Assembly: GCA_964636655.1 (NCBI GenBank)
Contig: CAZWTK010000004.1
Span: 1-64,000, forward strand
Length of the DNA stretch: 64,000 bases
Direction of reading: 5' to 3'
DNA from: Fen-549 sp964636655
GTDB lineage: Bacteria; Actinomycetota; Thermoleophilia; Gaiellales; Gaiellaceae
In this document: positions 47,913 through 56,678 of the stretch, in pieces
How positions within the stretch are numbered: the stretch's first letter is position 1
Layout of the letters: each line of letters starts with the position of its first letter
Notes under the pieces: generated by a model
Databases searched by the model: none
What the model saw: the letters and a program-made list of their open reading frames with translations, nothing else
Told to the model about the DNA's origin: nothing
Made by a program: the position numbers and the translations under genes

Positions 47913-48577
47913 GCCGGATTGTCGTCAAGTTGGGCGGCGCCGTCGCACGCGACGCGATCTCCTATCCGCTCGCGCTCGCAGGCGAAGGACATGCGGTCTG
48001 CATCGTGCACGGCGCAGGGCCGCAGATCTCGCTCGAGATGGCGCGGCGGGGAATCGAGGTCTCCTTCGTCCACGGCCGGCGCGTTACGACGCCCGAGGCG
48101 CTCGAGGTCGTGCGCGACGCACTGGCGCTGGTCAACGGCGAGTTGGTGCAAGCTCTCGGCGAGCGTGCCGTCGGCTTTATGGGCGACGAGATCGGGCTGG
48201 AGGCCGAGCAGGTGACCGAGTTGGGCCTGGTTGGGAACCCGCTACCCAGCTCGCCCAGGTCGGTGATCGAGGCGCTCGCCGCGGGTCGCGTCCCGGTGAT
48301 CGCTCCGCTCGCACGTGGGCCCCTCAACGTGAACGCCGACGAGGCGGCGGCTATGCTCGCGGTCGGGATCGAAGCCGAGCGCGTCCACTTCGTCACCGAC
48401 GTTCCCGGGCTACTGATGGGCGGCGACGTCGTCGCCTCGATCCACGCCCACGAGGCCGAGCAGCTGCTCTCCGGCGGCGAGCTGAAAGGCGGGATCATTC
48501 CCAAGCTCCGGGCTGCGGTGCACGCCGCCCGCCAGGGCGTCATCGCCGAGATCGGCGAGACGGCGGTGATCGCATGA
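47909..48577 (+). CDS. argB: Acetylglutamate kinase
   Basis: A 222-residue amino-acid kinase that phosphorylates N-acetylglutamate. VVKLGGAVA is the ATP loop, VHGAGPQIS the substrate loop and NVNADEAAAMLA the conserved C-terminal segment. It is shorter than arginine-inhibited ArgB proteins (about 300) and lacks their N-terminal helix, so feedback control by arginine is unlikely. The GTG overlaps the argJ stop. The longer open frame is a shadow. Confidence 0.92.
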   Translation: MSRIVVKLGGAVARDAISYPLALAGEGHAVCIVHGAGPQISLEMARRGIEVSFVHGRRVTTPEALEVVRDALALVNGELVQALGERAVGFMGDEIGLEAEQVTELGLVGNPLPSSPRSVIEALAAGRVPVIAPLARGPLNVNADEAAAMLAVGIEAERVHFVTDVPGLLMGGDVVASIHAHEAEQLLSGGELKGGIIPKLRAAVHAARQGVIAEIGETAVIA

Positions 48578-49710
48578 GCAAGCTGCAAGAAACGAACTTG
48601 CTGCCGATCTACGCACGCGCCCCGGTCACCTTCGTCGAGGGCGACGGCTGCTGGCTGATCGACGACAACGGCGAGCGCTACCTCGATTTTGCCGGCGGTA
48701 TCGCCGTTATCGGGTTGGGACATCGCCACCCGGCCTCCACTCGCGCCGCGCACGAGCAGCTCGACCGGCTCTGGCATGTCTCCAATCTCTACTGGACGGT
48801 TCCGATGATGGAGCTGGCGAAAAAGCTCTCCGATCAATTCGGCGGCGCCCAGGCCTTCTTCTGTAACTCCGGCACCGAGGCGATCGAGGCAGCGATCAAG
48901 TACGCGCGCAAGGCAACCGGAAAGGTCGGCGCCGTAGCGCTCGAGGGATCGTTCCACGGCCGTACGATGGGCAGTCTCTCGGTCACCGGGCAGCCGGTGC
49001 AGCGCGAGACGTTTGCGCCGTTACTCAACCAGGTCAGCTTCGCCTTCCTCAACAACCCCCTTTCGCTCCGCGCCGCCGCGCTTGCCGACACGGGCCTGAT
49101 CATCATGGAGCCGATTCTGGGCAACGGCGGCGTACGCCCGATCGATATCGAGTTTGCACACGCGGCCCGCGCGCTCGCCGACGAGCTCGGCGCGCTGCTC
49201 TGCTTCGACGAGGTGCAGACCGGCGTCGGCAGAACGGGCTCCTTCTTCGCCTTCGAGAGCCTGGGCGTCAAGCCCGATCTGGTCACACTGGCCAAGGGAC
49301 TGGCCAACGGCCTCCCGATCGGCGCGCTGCTGGTGGCGGACGGCGTCAGCGGGGGGCTCGAGCCGGGCGACCACGCCTCGACTTTCGGCGGTAACCCGGT
49401 GTCCTGCGCCGCCGCTTGCGCCGTCGTCGACGCAATCGACGAGGAGCTGCTCGGGGGCATACAGGCGATGGGCGAGCGGCTGGCCTCCGGGCTGCGCGAG
49501 CTTCCCGGCGTCTTGGAGGTACGCGGCGCCGGCCTGCTGATCGGCGCCGATGTGGAGGGCACTGCCGTGGACGTCGCGGCGAAAGCGCTCGAGCACCGGC
49601 TGCTCGTCACCACCTGCGGGAACAACTCGATCCGGCTGACGCCTCCTCTCACCGTTTCGGCGGGACTGGTCGATCAAGCCCTGGCAATTCTTCGGGAGGT
49701 ACTGGCATGA
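48574..49710 (+). CDS. argD: Acetylornithine aminotransferase
   Basis: A 378-residue class III PLP enzyme that converts N-acetylglutamate semialdehyde to acetylornithine using glutamate. FFCNSGTEAIEAAIK, GSFHGRTMGSLSVTG and LLCFDEVQTGVGRTG are the fold signatures, and the PLP Lys is in TLAKGLANGLPIG. It overlaps argB and argR by four bases each. Confidence 0.96.
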   Translation: MSKLQETNLLPIYARAPVTFVEGDGCWLIDDNGERYLDFAGGIAVIGLGHRHPASTRAAHEQLDRLWHVSNLYWTVPMMELAKKLSDQFGGAQAFFCNSGTEAIEAAIKYARKATGKVGAVALEGSFHGRTMGSLSVTGQPVQRETFAPLLNQVSFAFLNNPLSLRAAALADTGLIIMEPILGNGGVRPIDIEFAHAARALADELGALLCFDEVQTGVGRTGSFFAFESLGVKPDLVTLAKGLANGLPIGALLVADGVSGGLEPGDHASTFGGNPVSCAAACAVVDAIDEELLGGIQAMGERLASGLRELPGVLEVRGAGLLIGADVEGTAVDVAAKALEHRLLVTTCGNNSIRLTPPLTVSAGLVDQALAILREVLA

Positions 49711-50189
49711 ACAAGAGCGATCGCCACGCCGTGATCCTGCGCCTCGTCCGCGAACGCGAGATCGCGACCCAGGACGAGCTGGCCCAGGCGCTACACGAGC
49801 TCGGCCACGAGGTCGTGCAGACGACCGTCTCGCGCGACATCACCGAGCTGGGCCTGGTCAAGGTGCGAGGCGCGGGCGGCAGGCTCGTTTACGCGCCGGC
49901 CGCCGGAGCGAACGGCCACCGCCGCCAGGCGCAGCTCGCCGAGGCCTTCAGGCGCTGGGCGCTCGGCTGCGAGTCGAGCGGGAACCTGGTCGTCCTGACC
50001 ACCCCGCCGGGCTTCGCCGGAGCGCTGGCCCAGGAGATCGACGACGCCCACCTGCCGCACATCCTCGCCACCCTCGCCGGTGAGAACACGATCTTCGTCG
50101 TGGCCCGCGAGGGAGTGCCGGGCGCCGAGCTCGCCGAGGAGCTCCGAAGCGATCTTTTGGCCGGGCTAGATATCGAGAGCAACAGATGA
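49707..50189 (+). CDS. argR: Arginine repressor
   Basis: A 160-residue ArgR. The winged helix (RHAVILRLVREREIATQDELAQALHELGH, TTVSRDITELGLVKV) is at the N-terminus; the C-terminal hexamerisation and arginine-binding domain has VLTTPPGFAGALAQEIDDA and GENTIFVVA. It should repress this operon when arginine is abundant. The gene lies inside the operon it controls. Confidence 0.96.
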   Translation: MNKSDRHAVILRLVREREIATQDELAQALHELGHEVVQTTVSRDITELGLVKVRGAGGRLVYAPAAGANGHRRQAQLAEAFRRWALGCESSGNLVVLTTPPGFAGALAQEIDDAHLPHILATLAGENTIFVVAREGVPGAELAEELRSDLLAGLDIESNR

Positions 50190-50198
50190 GGAGTCGAG

Positions 50199-51401
50199 AT
50201 GAGTAGGACTGCGGTCCTTTGTTATTCCGGTGGCCTGGACACGACCTGCGCGATCTGCTGGCTGAAAGAGGACTACGGCTTCGATGACGTCGTGGCGGTA
50301 ATGGCCGACGTAGGCCAGGAGTACGACCTCGAGCAGGCGATTCGACGCGGCGAGGTAGCCGGCGCGAAGGAGATCCTCGTGCTCGACCTGAAGGAGCGCT
50401 TCGCAAACGGCATCGTCGCCCAGGCGATCAAGACCAACGCGCTCTACGAGGGACGCTATCCCCTCGTGTCGGCTCTCTCGCGCCCGCTTATCGCCGGCGC
50501 GGTCGCTGAGGTTGCCCTCGAGCAGCAGGCCGAGGCGCTGGTGCACGGCTGCACCGGTAAGGGCAACGACCAGCTCCGCTTCGACTACGCCTTCAAGGCC
50601 AACTACCCGGGCGTCAAAGTGATCGCTCCGCTGCGCGACAAGGTGCGCACGCGCGAAGAGGAGATCATCTACGCGCAGGAGCGCGGGATCCCGATCACCA
50701 ACAGCAAGGAGTCGCCCTACTCGATCGACGAGAACCTGTTCGGCCGCGCGATCGAGTCGGGGATGCTGGAGGATCCCTGGAACGCCCCGCCCGAGGAGCC
50801 CTACACGATGACCTCAGACCCGACCAAGGCGCCCGCGCCGAAGGAGGCCGTGGTCGGGTTCGAGGCCGGCGTCCCCGCCTCGCTCGACGGTAATAAGCTG
50901 CCTCTCTACGAGCTAATCCACCAGTTGAACACCGAGGCCGGCAAGTACGGGATCGGCCGTATCGACATGATCGAGAACCGCGCGATCGGAATCAAGAGCC
51001 GCGAGGTTTACGAGGCGCCGGCCGCCACCTGCCTGATCGAGGCGCACAAGGCGCTCGAGGATCTCATCCTGACTCGGGACGAGCTGCGCCTGAAGCACTA
51101 TCTGGAAGTGCGCTGGACGGAGATCGTCTACGAAGGCAAGTGGTTCAGCCCGGCGCGCGAAGCAATCGACGCCTTCGTCGACCACACGCAAACTTTGGTC
51201 ACGGGCGAGGTACGGCTACACCTACGGGGTGGCCAGGCCGTGGTGGTCGGACGCCGTTCCGAAAACGCCCTCTACTCCGAGACGCTGGCGTCCTACGGGG
51301 CATCCGACACCTTCCCGCACGAGGCGGCCGAGGGACTGATCACCCTCCTCTCGCTCGAGACGGAGGCCGTCGCGGCGCGGGCGAGAAAGAAGGGTAGGTA
51401 G
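50199..51401 (+). CDS. argG: Argininosuccinate synthase
   Basis: A 400-residue ATP pyrophosphatase-family enzyme that joins citrulline and aspartate. CYSGGLDTTCAICWL is the PP-loop; GCTGKGNDQLRFD and SPYSIDENLFGR are conserved substrate loops. GAGGAGTCGAG precedes the ATG. No ornithine carbamoyltransferase (argF) is in the operon, so it must be encoded elsewhere. Confidence 0.97.
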   Translation: MSRTAVLCYSGGLDTTCAICWLKEDYGFDDVVAVMADVGQEYDLEQAIRRGEVAGAKEILVLDLKERFANGIVAQAIKTNALYEGRYPLVSALSRPLIAGAVAEVALEQQAEALVHGCTGKGNDQLRFDYAFKANYPGVKVIAPLRDKVRTREEEIIYAQERGIPITNSKESPYSIDENLFGRAIESGMLEDPWNAPPEEPYTMTSDPTKAPAPKEAVVGFEAGVPASLDGNKLPLYELIHQLNTEAGKYGIGRIDMIENRAIGIKSREVYEAPAATCLIEAHKALEDLILTRDELRLKHYLEVRWTEIVYEGKWFSPAREAIDAFVDHTQTLVTGEVRLHLRGGQAVVVGRRSENALYSETLASYGASDTFPHEAAEGLITLLSLETEAVAARARKKGR

Positions 51402-51405
51402 AGCC

Positions 51406-52644
51406 GTGGCGCTCTGGTCCGACAGAGTCGAGAAGAAGCTCGCGCCCGAGGTGGCGGCGTTTCTGCGCGCGCCCGACCGCGAGCTTCTGCCCTACGACTG
51501 CGCAGCCTCCAAGCAGCATGCCGAGCGCCTGCGCGGCGCCGGATTGCTGACGGGCGAGGAGCTGGAGCAGATCTCCGAGGCGCTCGATCGAATTGTCCGT
51601 GAGGGCGGGGTGATCGACACCGACGAGGACGTCCATTCCGCGATCGAGCGCATGCTCGGCGACCTGGGGCGCAAGATCCACGCCGGCCGCTCGCGCAACG
51701 ACCAGGTCGTGGCGGCCATGCGTCTCTACGTGCTCGAAGCCTGCGAGGAGGCAAGCGAGGGAATCCGCCTACTTGCGGTCGCATTGCTTGACCGGGCGGA
51801 GGCCGAGGCCGAGACGCTGGTCCCCGGCTACACGCACATGCAGCGCGCTCAGCCGGTGACGCTTGGACATCACCTGCTTGCCTGGGTCGAGATGCTCGAG
51901 CGCGATCTCGTGCGCTTCGGCGCGGCTAAAACGGCTTCGCGGCCCAGTCCGCTCGGGGCGGGTGCCCTGGCCGGCTCGACGCTGCCGCTACCCGCGCCCG
52001 AGGGGCAGATACGCAACTCGCTCGACGCCGTTGCCGATCGCGACTTTGCAATCGACTATCTGTACGCGGGCGCCGCCTGCTTCTCGCACCTCTCGCGGAT
52101 GGCGATGGAGCTGTGCCTCTGGGCGAGCGCCGAGTACGGCTTCCTGCGCCTACCCGAGGAGGCCGCCACCGGCTCCTCGATGATGCCGCAGAAGCTCAAC
52201 CCGGACGTCGCCGAGCTGGTACGCGGCAAGGCCGGAACGGCCGCCGGACGCCTCGCCGGCCTCCTAGCGGTTCTCAAGGGCCTGCCGCTCGCCTACAACC
52301 AAGATCTCCAGGAAGACAAGCAGGCGGTCTTCTCGGCCCGGCGCGACCTTCGCGGTGCGCTCGCCGCGTTCACCGTGCTCGTGCGCGAAAGCGAGTTCAA
52401 GCGCGAGCGGATGGCCGAAGCGGTTTCCGATCCGCTGCTGTTGGCCACCGACGCCGCCGAGAAGCTCGTCGCCGAAGGGACTCCTTTCCGCGACGCCTAC
52501 GGCGAAGTCGCTCGCTCGGTTCGCGACGGGAGCTTCGAGCCACCGTCGTCCGCGGGCGAGAGCGTCGGCAAGCGCCGGGCGCCCGGGCCCGGCGCGGTGA
52601 AGGACGCCGTAGTGGCTGCGAAGCGGCGGCTCTCGTTGCCGTGA
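51406..52644 (+). CDS. argH: Argininosuccinate lyase
   Basis: A 412-residue fumarase/aspartase-superfamily lyase that yields arginine and fumarate. GRSRNDQVVAAMR, GYTHMQRAQPVTLGHH and GSSMMPQKLNPDVAEL (catalytic Ser loop) are all present. GTG start four bases after argG. The C-terminus is shorter than the usual 460 residues but the active site is complete. Confidence 0.96.
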   Translation: MALWSDRVEKKLAPEVAAFLRAPDRELLPYDCAASKQHAERLRGAGLLTGEELEQISEALDRIVREGGVIDTDEDVHSAIERMLGDLGRKIHAGRSRNDQVVAAMRLYVLEACEEASEGIRLLAVALLDRAEAEAETLVPGYTHMQRAQPVTLGHHLLAWVEMLERDLVRFGAAKTASRPSPLGAGALAGSTLPLPAPEGQIRNSLDAVADRDFAIDYLYAGAACFSHLSRMAMELCLWASAEYGFLRLPEEAATGSSMMPQKLNPDVAELVRGKAGTAAGRLAGLLAVLKGLPLAYNQDLQEDKQAVFSARRDLRGALAAFTVLVRESEFKRERMAEAVSDPLLLATDAAEKLVAEGTPFRDAYGEVARSVRDGSFEPPSSAGESVGKRRAPGPGAVKDAVVAAKRRLSLP

Positions 52645-53060
52645 GCCCCTTCGCGGTTAGACCAGCCAGAATCGAGGATGCGTGCTCGATTCTCGAGCTC
52701 TGGCGTCTGGCCGGATCGTTCCCTACCCGCACTGACAACGAAGAGAGCATCCGCTCGCTGATCGCGTACGACCCGGAAGCCGTTCTGGTCGCAGAGGAGG
52801 ATGGCGAGTTGATAGGCACTCTCCTCGCCGCTTTCGACGGTTGGCGCGGTGCGCTCTTCCGGCTGGCCGTGCTGCCCGAGCACCGGCGCGCCGGAATCGG
52901 GCAGGCGCTCGTGGCCGCGGGCGAACGCAGCCTGAGTGCGCGCGGCGCCGCGCGCATCAACCTCTACGCGATCAGAGCGGAGATCGGGGCCGGCGAGTTC
53001 TGGCTTGCCAGCGGTTACACGCCTGACGATCGCACCCGTCGTTACGTCAAGAACCTTTAG
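52641..53060 (+). CDS. GNAT-family acetyltransferase
   Basis: A 139-residue GCN5-related N-acetyltransferase. VRPARIEDACSILELW is the N-terminal helix and LAVLPEHRRAGIGQALVAAGE the acetyl-CoA loop (R-x-x-G-x-G). Its GTG overlaps the argH stop, so it belongs to the arg operon. argH is often followed by or fused to a GNAT domain with N-acetylglutamate synthase activity; here it could be a stand-alone version, but the substrate is not shown. Confidence 0.85.
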   Translation: MSPFAVRPARIEDACSILELWRLAGSFPTRTDNEESIRSLIAYDPEAVLVAEEDGELIGTLLAAFDGWRGALFRLAVLPEHRRAGIGQALVAAGERSLSARGAARINLYAIRAEIGAGEFWLASGYTPDDRTRRYVKNL

Positions 53061-53148
53061 ATCACTGGGCCTCGTCGCCCCCGCGGGTCGATTTATCGAA
53101 CCCGCCGGCGAGTAGTGCCACTCCGGCGTCTACATTCACGTCAGAGAC

Positions 53149-53180
53149 GGCAAGGGCCCGAGTCTGGTCGGGCCCTTGCC
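53149..53180. terminator. Strong bidirectional hairpin between arg operon and amt
   Basis: A perfect 13-bp stem, GGCAAGGGCCCGA with TCGGGCCCTTGCC, and a 6-base loop, between convergent GNAT and amt genes. No T-tract on either side. Confidence 0.7.
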
Positions 53181-53246
53181 TCTCTGGGGAGTCCTATCCC
53201 TCGCTCGGGCGAACCTCGCTCGGAATAGGAAGCGCGGAGGTCTCGC

Positions 53247-54641
53247 TCAGGCCCCCGACGCTCCTGGTGCCACTGTGGGCGGTGCCGAAGACACGGAGCC
53301 CAGGTGGGCGTGCGACTCGGTCCCGTAGCCGCCGGGGACCGGGATGTAGAACTCGGGATATCCCCACATCCCGTGTTCGTGGACGTCGAGGCCCTCGCTC
53401 TCGACCTCCGGCTTGACGCGGATGCCCCACAGCTTGTCCATCACCCATAGAACGGCGAAGGAAGCTCCGAACACCCAGACGCCGACCGCGACGAGACCCA
53501 GTGCCTGTACACCGAGCTGGTGGAAACCGCCGCCGTAGACGAGACCTTTCCTTCCTACTCCCGTTGCCGCGATTGCGGTCGGGGAGGCGAAGAGACCGCA
53601 GGCGAGCGTTCCCCATACACCGGACATACCGTGCACCGAGAGCGCGCCGACCGGGTCGTCAATGCCGATCCGCTCGACGAAGATGACGCCGAAGACGGCG
53701 ATCATCCCCGAGACGATGCCGATCACGATCGCAGACCACGGAGCGACGAAGCCCGATGCCGCGGTGATCGCGACCAGAGCAGCCAGCGCCCCGTTCAGCA
53801 TCATCGAGACGTCCGGCTTCTTGAGGTAGACCCAGGCGGTGAGGATGCCGGAAACAGCGCCCGCCGCCGCCGCGATATTCGTCAGCAGCGCAACGTAGGC
53901 GAAGTAGCCGACATGCGCTCCCGTGATCACGCTCAACGTCGAGCCGGGGTTGAAGCCGAACCATCCGAACCACAGGATCAGCGTGCCGAGAATCGCGAAC
54001 GGCATGTTGTGGCCCGGAATCGCGTTTGCACGCCCATCCGTTCCGAACTTGCCGATCCGCGGCCCCAGTATGAGCACGCCCGCCAGCCCGGCCAGAGCAC
54101 CCTGGTAGTGCACGACCGTCGAGCCTGCGAAGTCCTGCATGCCCTTCGACGCCAACCAGCCGCTCGTGTGCCAGATCCAGTGCGAAGTAACCGAGTAGAT
54201 GAGCGTGAAGATCACTCCGAACACGAAGTAGACCCAGAGCTTCGCTCGCTCGGCTAACGCGCCCCAGACAATCGCCAGCGAGACGCCGGCGAAGACGACC
54301 TCGAACAGGTAGCCCGCGGCGCCCGGGATGGCGAAGATACTGAACGGCTTTCCGCCGATCGCGACCATTGAATCGATCGACGGGAAAAAGCCGCTGGTGC
54401 CGGTCAACTTACTCAGATCACCACTGCCGTCTCCGAAAGCGATGCCGAAACCGACAGCCCAGTAGACGAGTGAGGCGATGGCGAAAATCAGGACGTTCTT
54501 GCCGGCGATATGCGCCGCATTCTTCATCCTGGTGAGACCGGCTTCGAGGAACGCGAAGCCAGCCTGCATGAACATCACGAGGACGGCTGCGATGACAACC
54601 CAGATCGTGCTCGCAGCGACTGCCAGCTGTTGGTTAGTCAT
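53247..54641 (-). CDS. amt: Ammonium transporter
   Basis: A 464-residue Amt/MEP/Rh channel with eleven membrane segments. FMQAGFAFLEAGLTRMKN is the N-terminal helix; FAGSTVVHYQGALAGLAG carries the first pore His; GWFGFNPGST and the second pore His in LSVHGMSGVWGTL are present. A cytoplasmic C-terminal tail of about 60 residues is available for PII contact. Its ATG overlaps the glnK stop by one base. It should take up ammonium or ammonia and be gated by GlnK. Confidence 0.97.
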   Translation of the reverse strand: MTNQQLAVAASTIWVVIAAVLVMFMQAGFAFLEAGLTRMKNAAHIAGKNVLIFAIASLVYWAVGFGIAFGDGSGDLSKLTGTSGFFPSIDSMVAIGGKPFSIFAIPGAAGYLFEVVFAGVSLAIVWGALAERAKLWVYFVFGVIFTLIYSVTSHWIWHTSGWLASKGMQDFAGSTVVHYQGALAGLAGVLILGPRIGKFGTDGRANAIPGHNMPFAILGTLILWFGWFGFNPGSTLSVITGAHVGYFAYVALLTNIAAAAGAVSGILTAWVYLKKPDVSMMLNGALAALVAITAASGFVAPWSAIVIGIVSGMIAVFGVIFVERIGIDDPVGALSVHGMSGVWGTLACGLFASPTAIAATGVGRKGLVYGGGFHQLGVQALGLVAVGVWVFGASFAVLWVMDKLWGIRVKPEVESEGLDVHEHGMWGYPEFYIPVPGGYGTESHAHLGSVSSAPPTVAPGASGA

Positions 54642-54997
54642 CAGTCGTCCACCTCGATGTACTTCTCGAGAGGCTTACCGGTGCGGTTGTGCGTGACGCT
54701 CGAGACCTGACTCGTCCAAACGAGTCCGTCGCCCGAGACATCGCCGCTCCGCGCCGCATCGACGATCGCTGCAGCGACGCTCTCTGCGAGCTCATCCTTT
54801 ACAATGAAGGTCAGCAGCGCTTTTGGGAGAAAGCGCGATTCGAACACTCGGCCACGGTATTCATGCGAGATTCCTCGCTGACGACCGTGGCCGATCGCTT
54901 CTACCACCGTGACTCCGACGTGGCCGGTCGCGTCTTCAACCGCGTCGATTACCGTCTCCACGCGATCGCGGACTACGACCGCTTCCACTTTGATCAT
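54641..54997 (-). CDS. glnK: PII signalling protein with Phe at the modified Tyr
   Basis: A 118-residue PII protein that senses 2-oxoglutarate and ATP/ADP and gates Amt. The T-loop GHGRQRGISHEYRGRVF aligns without gaps to the enterobacterial one. Position 52, equal to Tyr51 that GlnD uridylylates (or that actinobacteria adenylylate), is Phe; the Tyr at 47 is kept. The Walker-like B-loop region and the basic C-terminus are present. Switching is therefore probably by ligand binding alone. It is followed directly by amt. Confidence 0.93.
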   Translation of the reverse strand: MIKVEAVVVRDRVETVIDAVEDATGHVGVTVVEAIGHGRQRGISHEYRGRVFESRFLPKALLTFIVKDELAESVAAAIVDAARSGDVSGDGLVWTSQVSSVTHNRTGKPLEKYIEVDD

Positions 54998-55038
54998 CTT
55001 CTCTCACCTCCTGTTGGCTGTTGGTGTTGAAGAGAGGA

Positions 55039-55065
55039 GCCGGGGGAGACAGGCTCTCCCCCGGC
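55039..55065 (-). terminator. Hairpin between glnA1 and glnK
   Basis: An 11-bp perfect stem GCCGGGGGAGA/TCTCCCCCGGC with a 5-base loop, 60 bases after the glnA1 stop. It is followed in transcript sense by TCCTCTCTTC, so termination may be partial and could reduce glnK-amt expression relative to glnA1. Confidence 0.55.
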
Positions 55066-55124
55066 CACGAACCGGGACGGATCGGCGATCAGCGCGATTC
55101 GTCCCTGCCACGACGACCTCTCCG

Positions 55125-56570
55125 TTATGCGTCGTAGTAGAGAGCGAACTCGGCCGGGTGCACGCGCAGCCGGACGAAATCGACCTCGTTCTCTCGCTTC
55201 CAGTCGATCCAGGTGCGGACCAGGTCCTCGCTGAATACGCCACCCTTGAGCAGGAACTCGTGATCGGCCTCGAGCGCGTCGAGCGCCTCGGCCAGCGATC
55301 CAGGTACCTGCGGGATGTCCGTCGCCTCTTCGAACAGGTCGAAGTCGGCCGGCTCGCCCGCGTCGATCCCCTTCTCGATTCCATCCAGGCCCGCCATGAG
55401 CATGGCCGAGAAGGCGAGGTAGGGATTCGCCGTAACATCCGGTGGGCGGAACTCGAGCCGCTTCGCCTTGGGCGACTCCGAGTACATCGGCACGCGGATG
55501 CAGGCCGAGCGGTTGCGCTGCGAGTAGACGAGGTTGACCGGAGCCTCGTAGCCAGGCACGAGCCTGCGGTAGCTGTTCGTCGTAGGAGCACAGAAGGCCA
55601 GTACCGACGGCGCGTGCTTGAGCAGGCCGCCGATGTAGCTGCGGGCCAGCTGGGACAACCCCGCGTAGCCGGACTTATCGGCGAATAGCGGCGTGCCCTC
55701 CTTCCACAGCGACTGGTGCGTGTGCATGCCCGAGCCGTTGTCGCCGAACAGCGGCTTCGGCATGAAGGTCGCGGTCTTGCCGGCGCGCTTCGCCACGTTC
55801 TTGACGACGTACTTGTAGATCATGACCTGGTCGGCCATCTTCAGTAGCGAGTCAAACTTCATGTTGATCTCGCACTGGCCGGCGGTCGCGACCTCGTGAT
55901 GGTGGAACTCGCAGCTGATTCCGAGCGATGCAAGCGTCAGCACCATTTCGGAGCGAAGGTCCTGGAGAGTGTCGTGTGGAGCGGGCGGGAAATAGCCCTC
56001 CTTCTCGCGGATCGTGTATCCGAGGCCCGGCTTACCGCTGTTCCAGTGCGCCTCAGCGGAATCGATCTCATAGCCCGTCCGTTGAGGCTCGAGGTCGAAG
56101 GAGACCGAGTCGAAGACGAAGAACTCGCACTCGGGCCCGATGAAGACGGTGTCGGCGACGCCGGTCGAGCGCAGGTATTCCTCGGCTCGTTTAGCCACGA
56201 AGCGCGGGTCCTTGTCGTAGGGACCGCCGGTGACCGGGTCGCGAATGTCGCAGATGAGCGAGAGCGTCGAGTCGGCAGTGAAGGGATCGACGATCGCGGT
56301 CGCCGGGTCGGGGACGAGCAGCATGTCCGATTCGTCGATCGCCTGCCAGCCCCTGATCGAGGAGCCGTCGAAGCCGAGTCCGTGCGCGAACGCCGACTCG
56401 TCGAACGCGGCGAGCGGCATCGAGACGTGTTGCCAACGGCCGAGCAGATCGACGAACTTGAGATCGACGATCTTGGTGTCAACGCCCTCGGCGAACTCGA
56501 GCGCCTCCTTCGGGGCGACCGAGGGGCCCGCCTCGATGAACTGCTTGAGTTCGATATCCATGTCCGACAT
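55125..56570 (-). CDS. glnA: Glutamine synthetase type I (GSI-beta-like)
   Basis: A 481-residue enzyme that makes glutamine from glutamate, ammonia and ATP. GFDGSSIRGW, GPECEFFVFD, EFHHHEVATAGQCEIN, MPKPLFGDNGSGMHTHQS and SQRNRSACIRVP are conserved active-site blocks. The C-terminal adenylylation loop reads DFDLFEEATDIPQV: the modified Tyr of the DLYEL motif in other actinobacteria is Phe (about 413) and the loop is shorter. GGGGAGG precedes the ATG. A 145-base leader with an ANTAR-type antiterminator and two terminators lies upstream. Confidence 0.96.
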   Translation of the reverse strand: MSDMDIELKQFIEAGPSVAPKEALEFAEGVDTKIVDLKFVDLLGRWQHVSMPLAAFDESAFAHGLGFDGSSIRGWQAIDESDMLLVPDPATAIVDPFTADSTLSLICDIRDPVTGGPYDKDPRFVAKRAEEYLRSTGVADTVFIGPECEFFVFDSVSFDLEPQRTGYEIDSAEAHWNSGKPGLGYTIREKEGYFPPAPHDTLQDLRSEMVLTLASLGISCEFHHHEVATAGQCEINMKFDSLLKMADQVMIYKYVVKNVAKRAGKTATFMPKPLFGDNGSGMHTHQSLWKEGTPLFADKSGYAGLSQLARSYIGGLLKHAPSVLAFCAPTTNSYRRLVPGYEAPVNLVYSQRNRSACIRVPMYSESPKAKRLEFRPPDVTANPYLAFSAMLMAGLDGIEKGIDAGEPADFDLFEEATDIPQVPGSLAEALDALEADHEFLLKGGVFSEDLVRTWIDWKRENEVDFVRLRVHPAEFALYYDA

Positions 56571-56601
56571 TTGGGTTTTCCTCCCCATTCGTTGGTCCAA
56601 C

Positions 56602-56636
56602 AAAAAAGGGCCCAGAACCTGACCGGTTCCGAGCCC
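56602..56636 (-). terminator. Second intrinsic terminator in the glnA1 leader
   Basis: In transcript sense GGGCTCGGAACC pairs with GGTTCTGGGCCC over 12 bp (two G-U), loop GGUCA, followed directly by six U. It is a textbook terminator placed about 32 bases before the glnA1 start. Confidence 0.8.
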
Positions 56637-56643
56637 AAGAACG

Positions 56644-56678
56644 AAAAAAGGGCCGGGACGTATCACGCCCTGAGGCCC
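56644..56678 (-). terminator. First intrinsic terminator in the glnA1 leader
   Basis: In transcript sense GGGCC (56678-56674) pairs with GGCCC (56654-56650); within it GGG and CGT pair with ACG and CCC around a 3-base loop, with small bulges. Six U follow at once. Its 5' arm is the loop and 3' arm of hexaloop stem 2, so it forms only if that stem opens. Confidence 0.75.
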
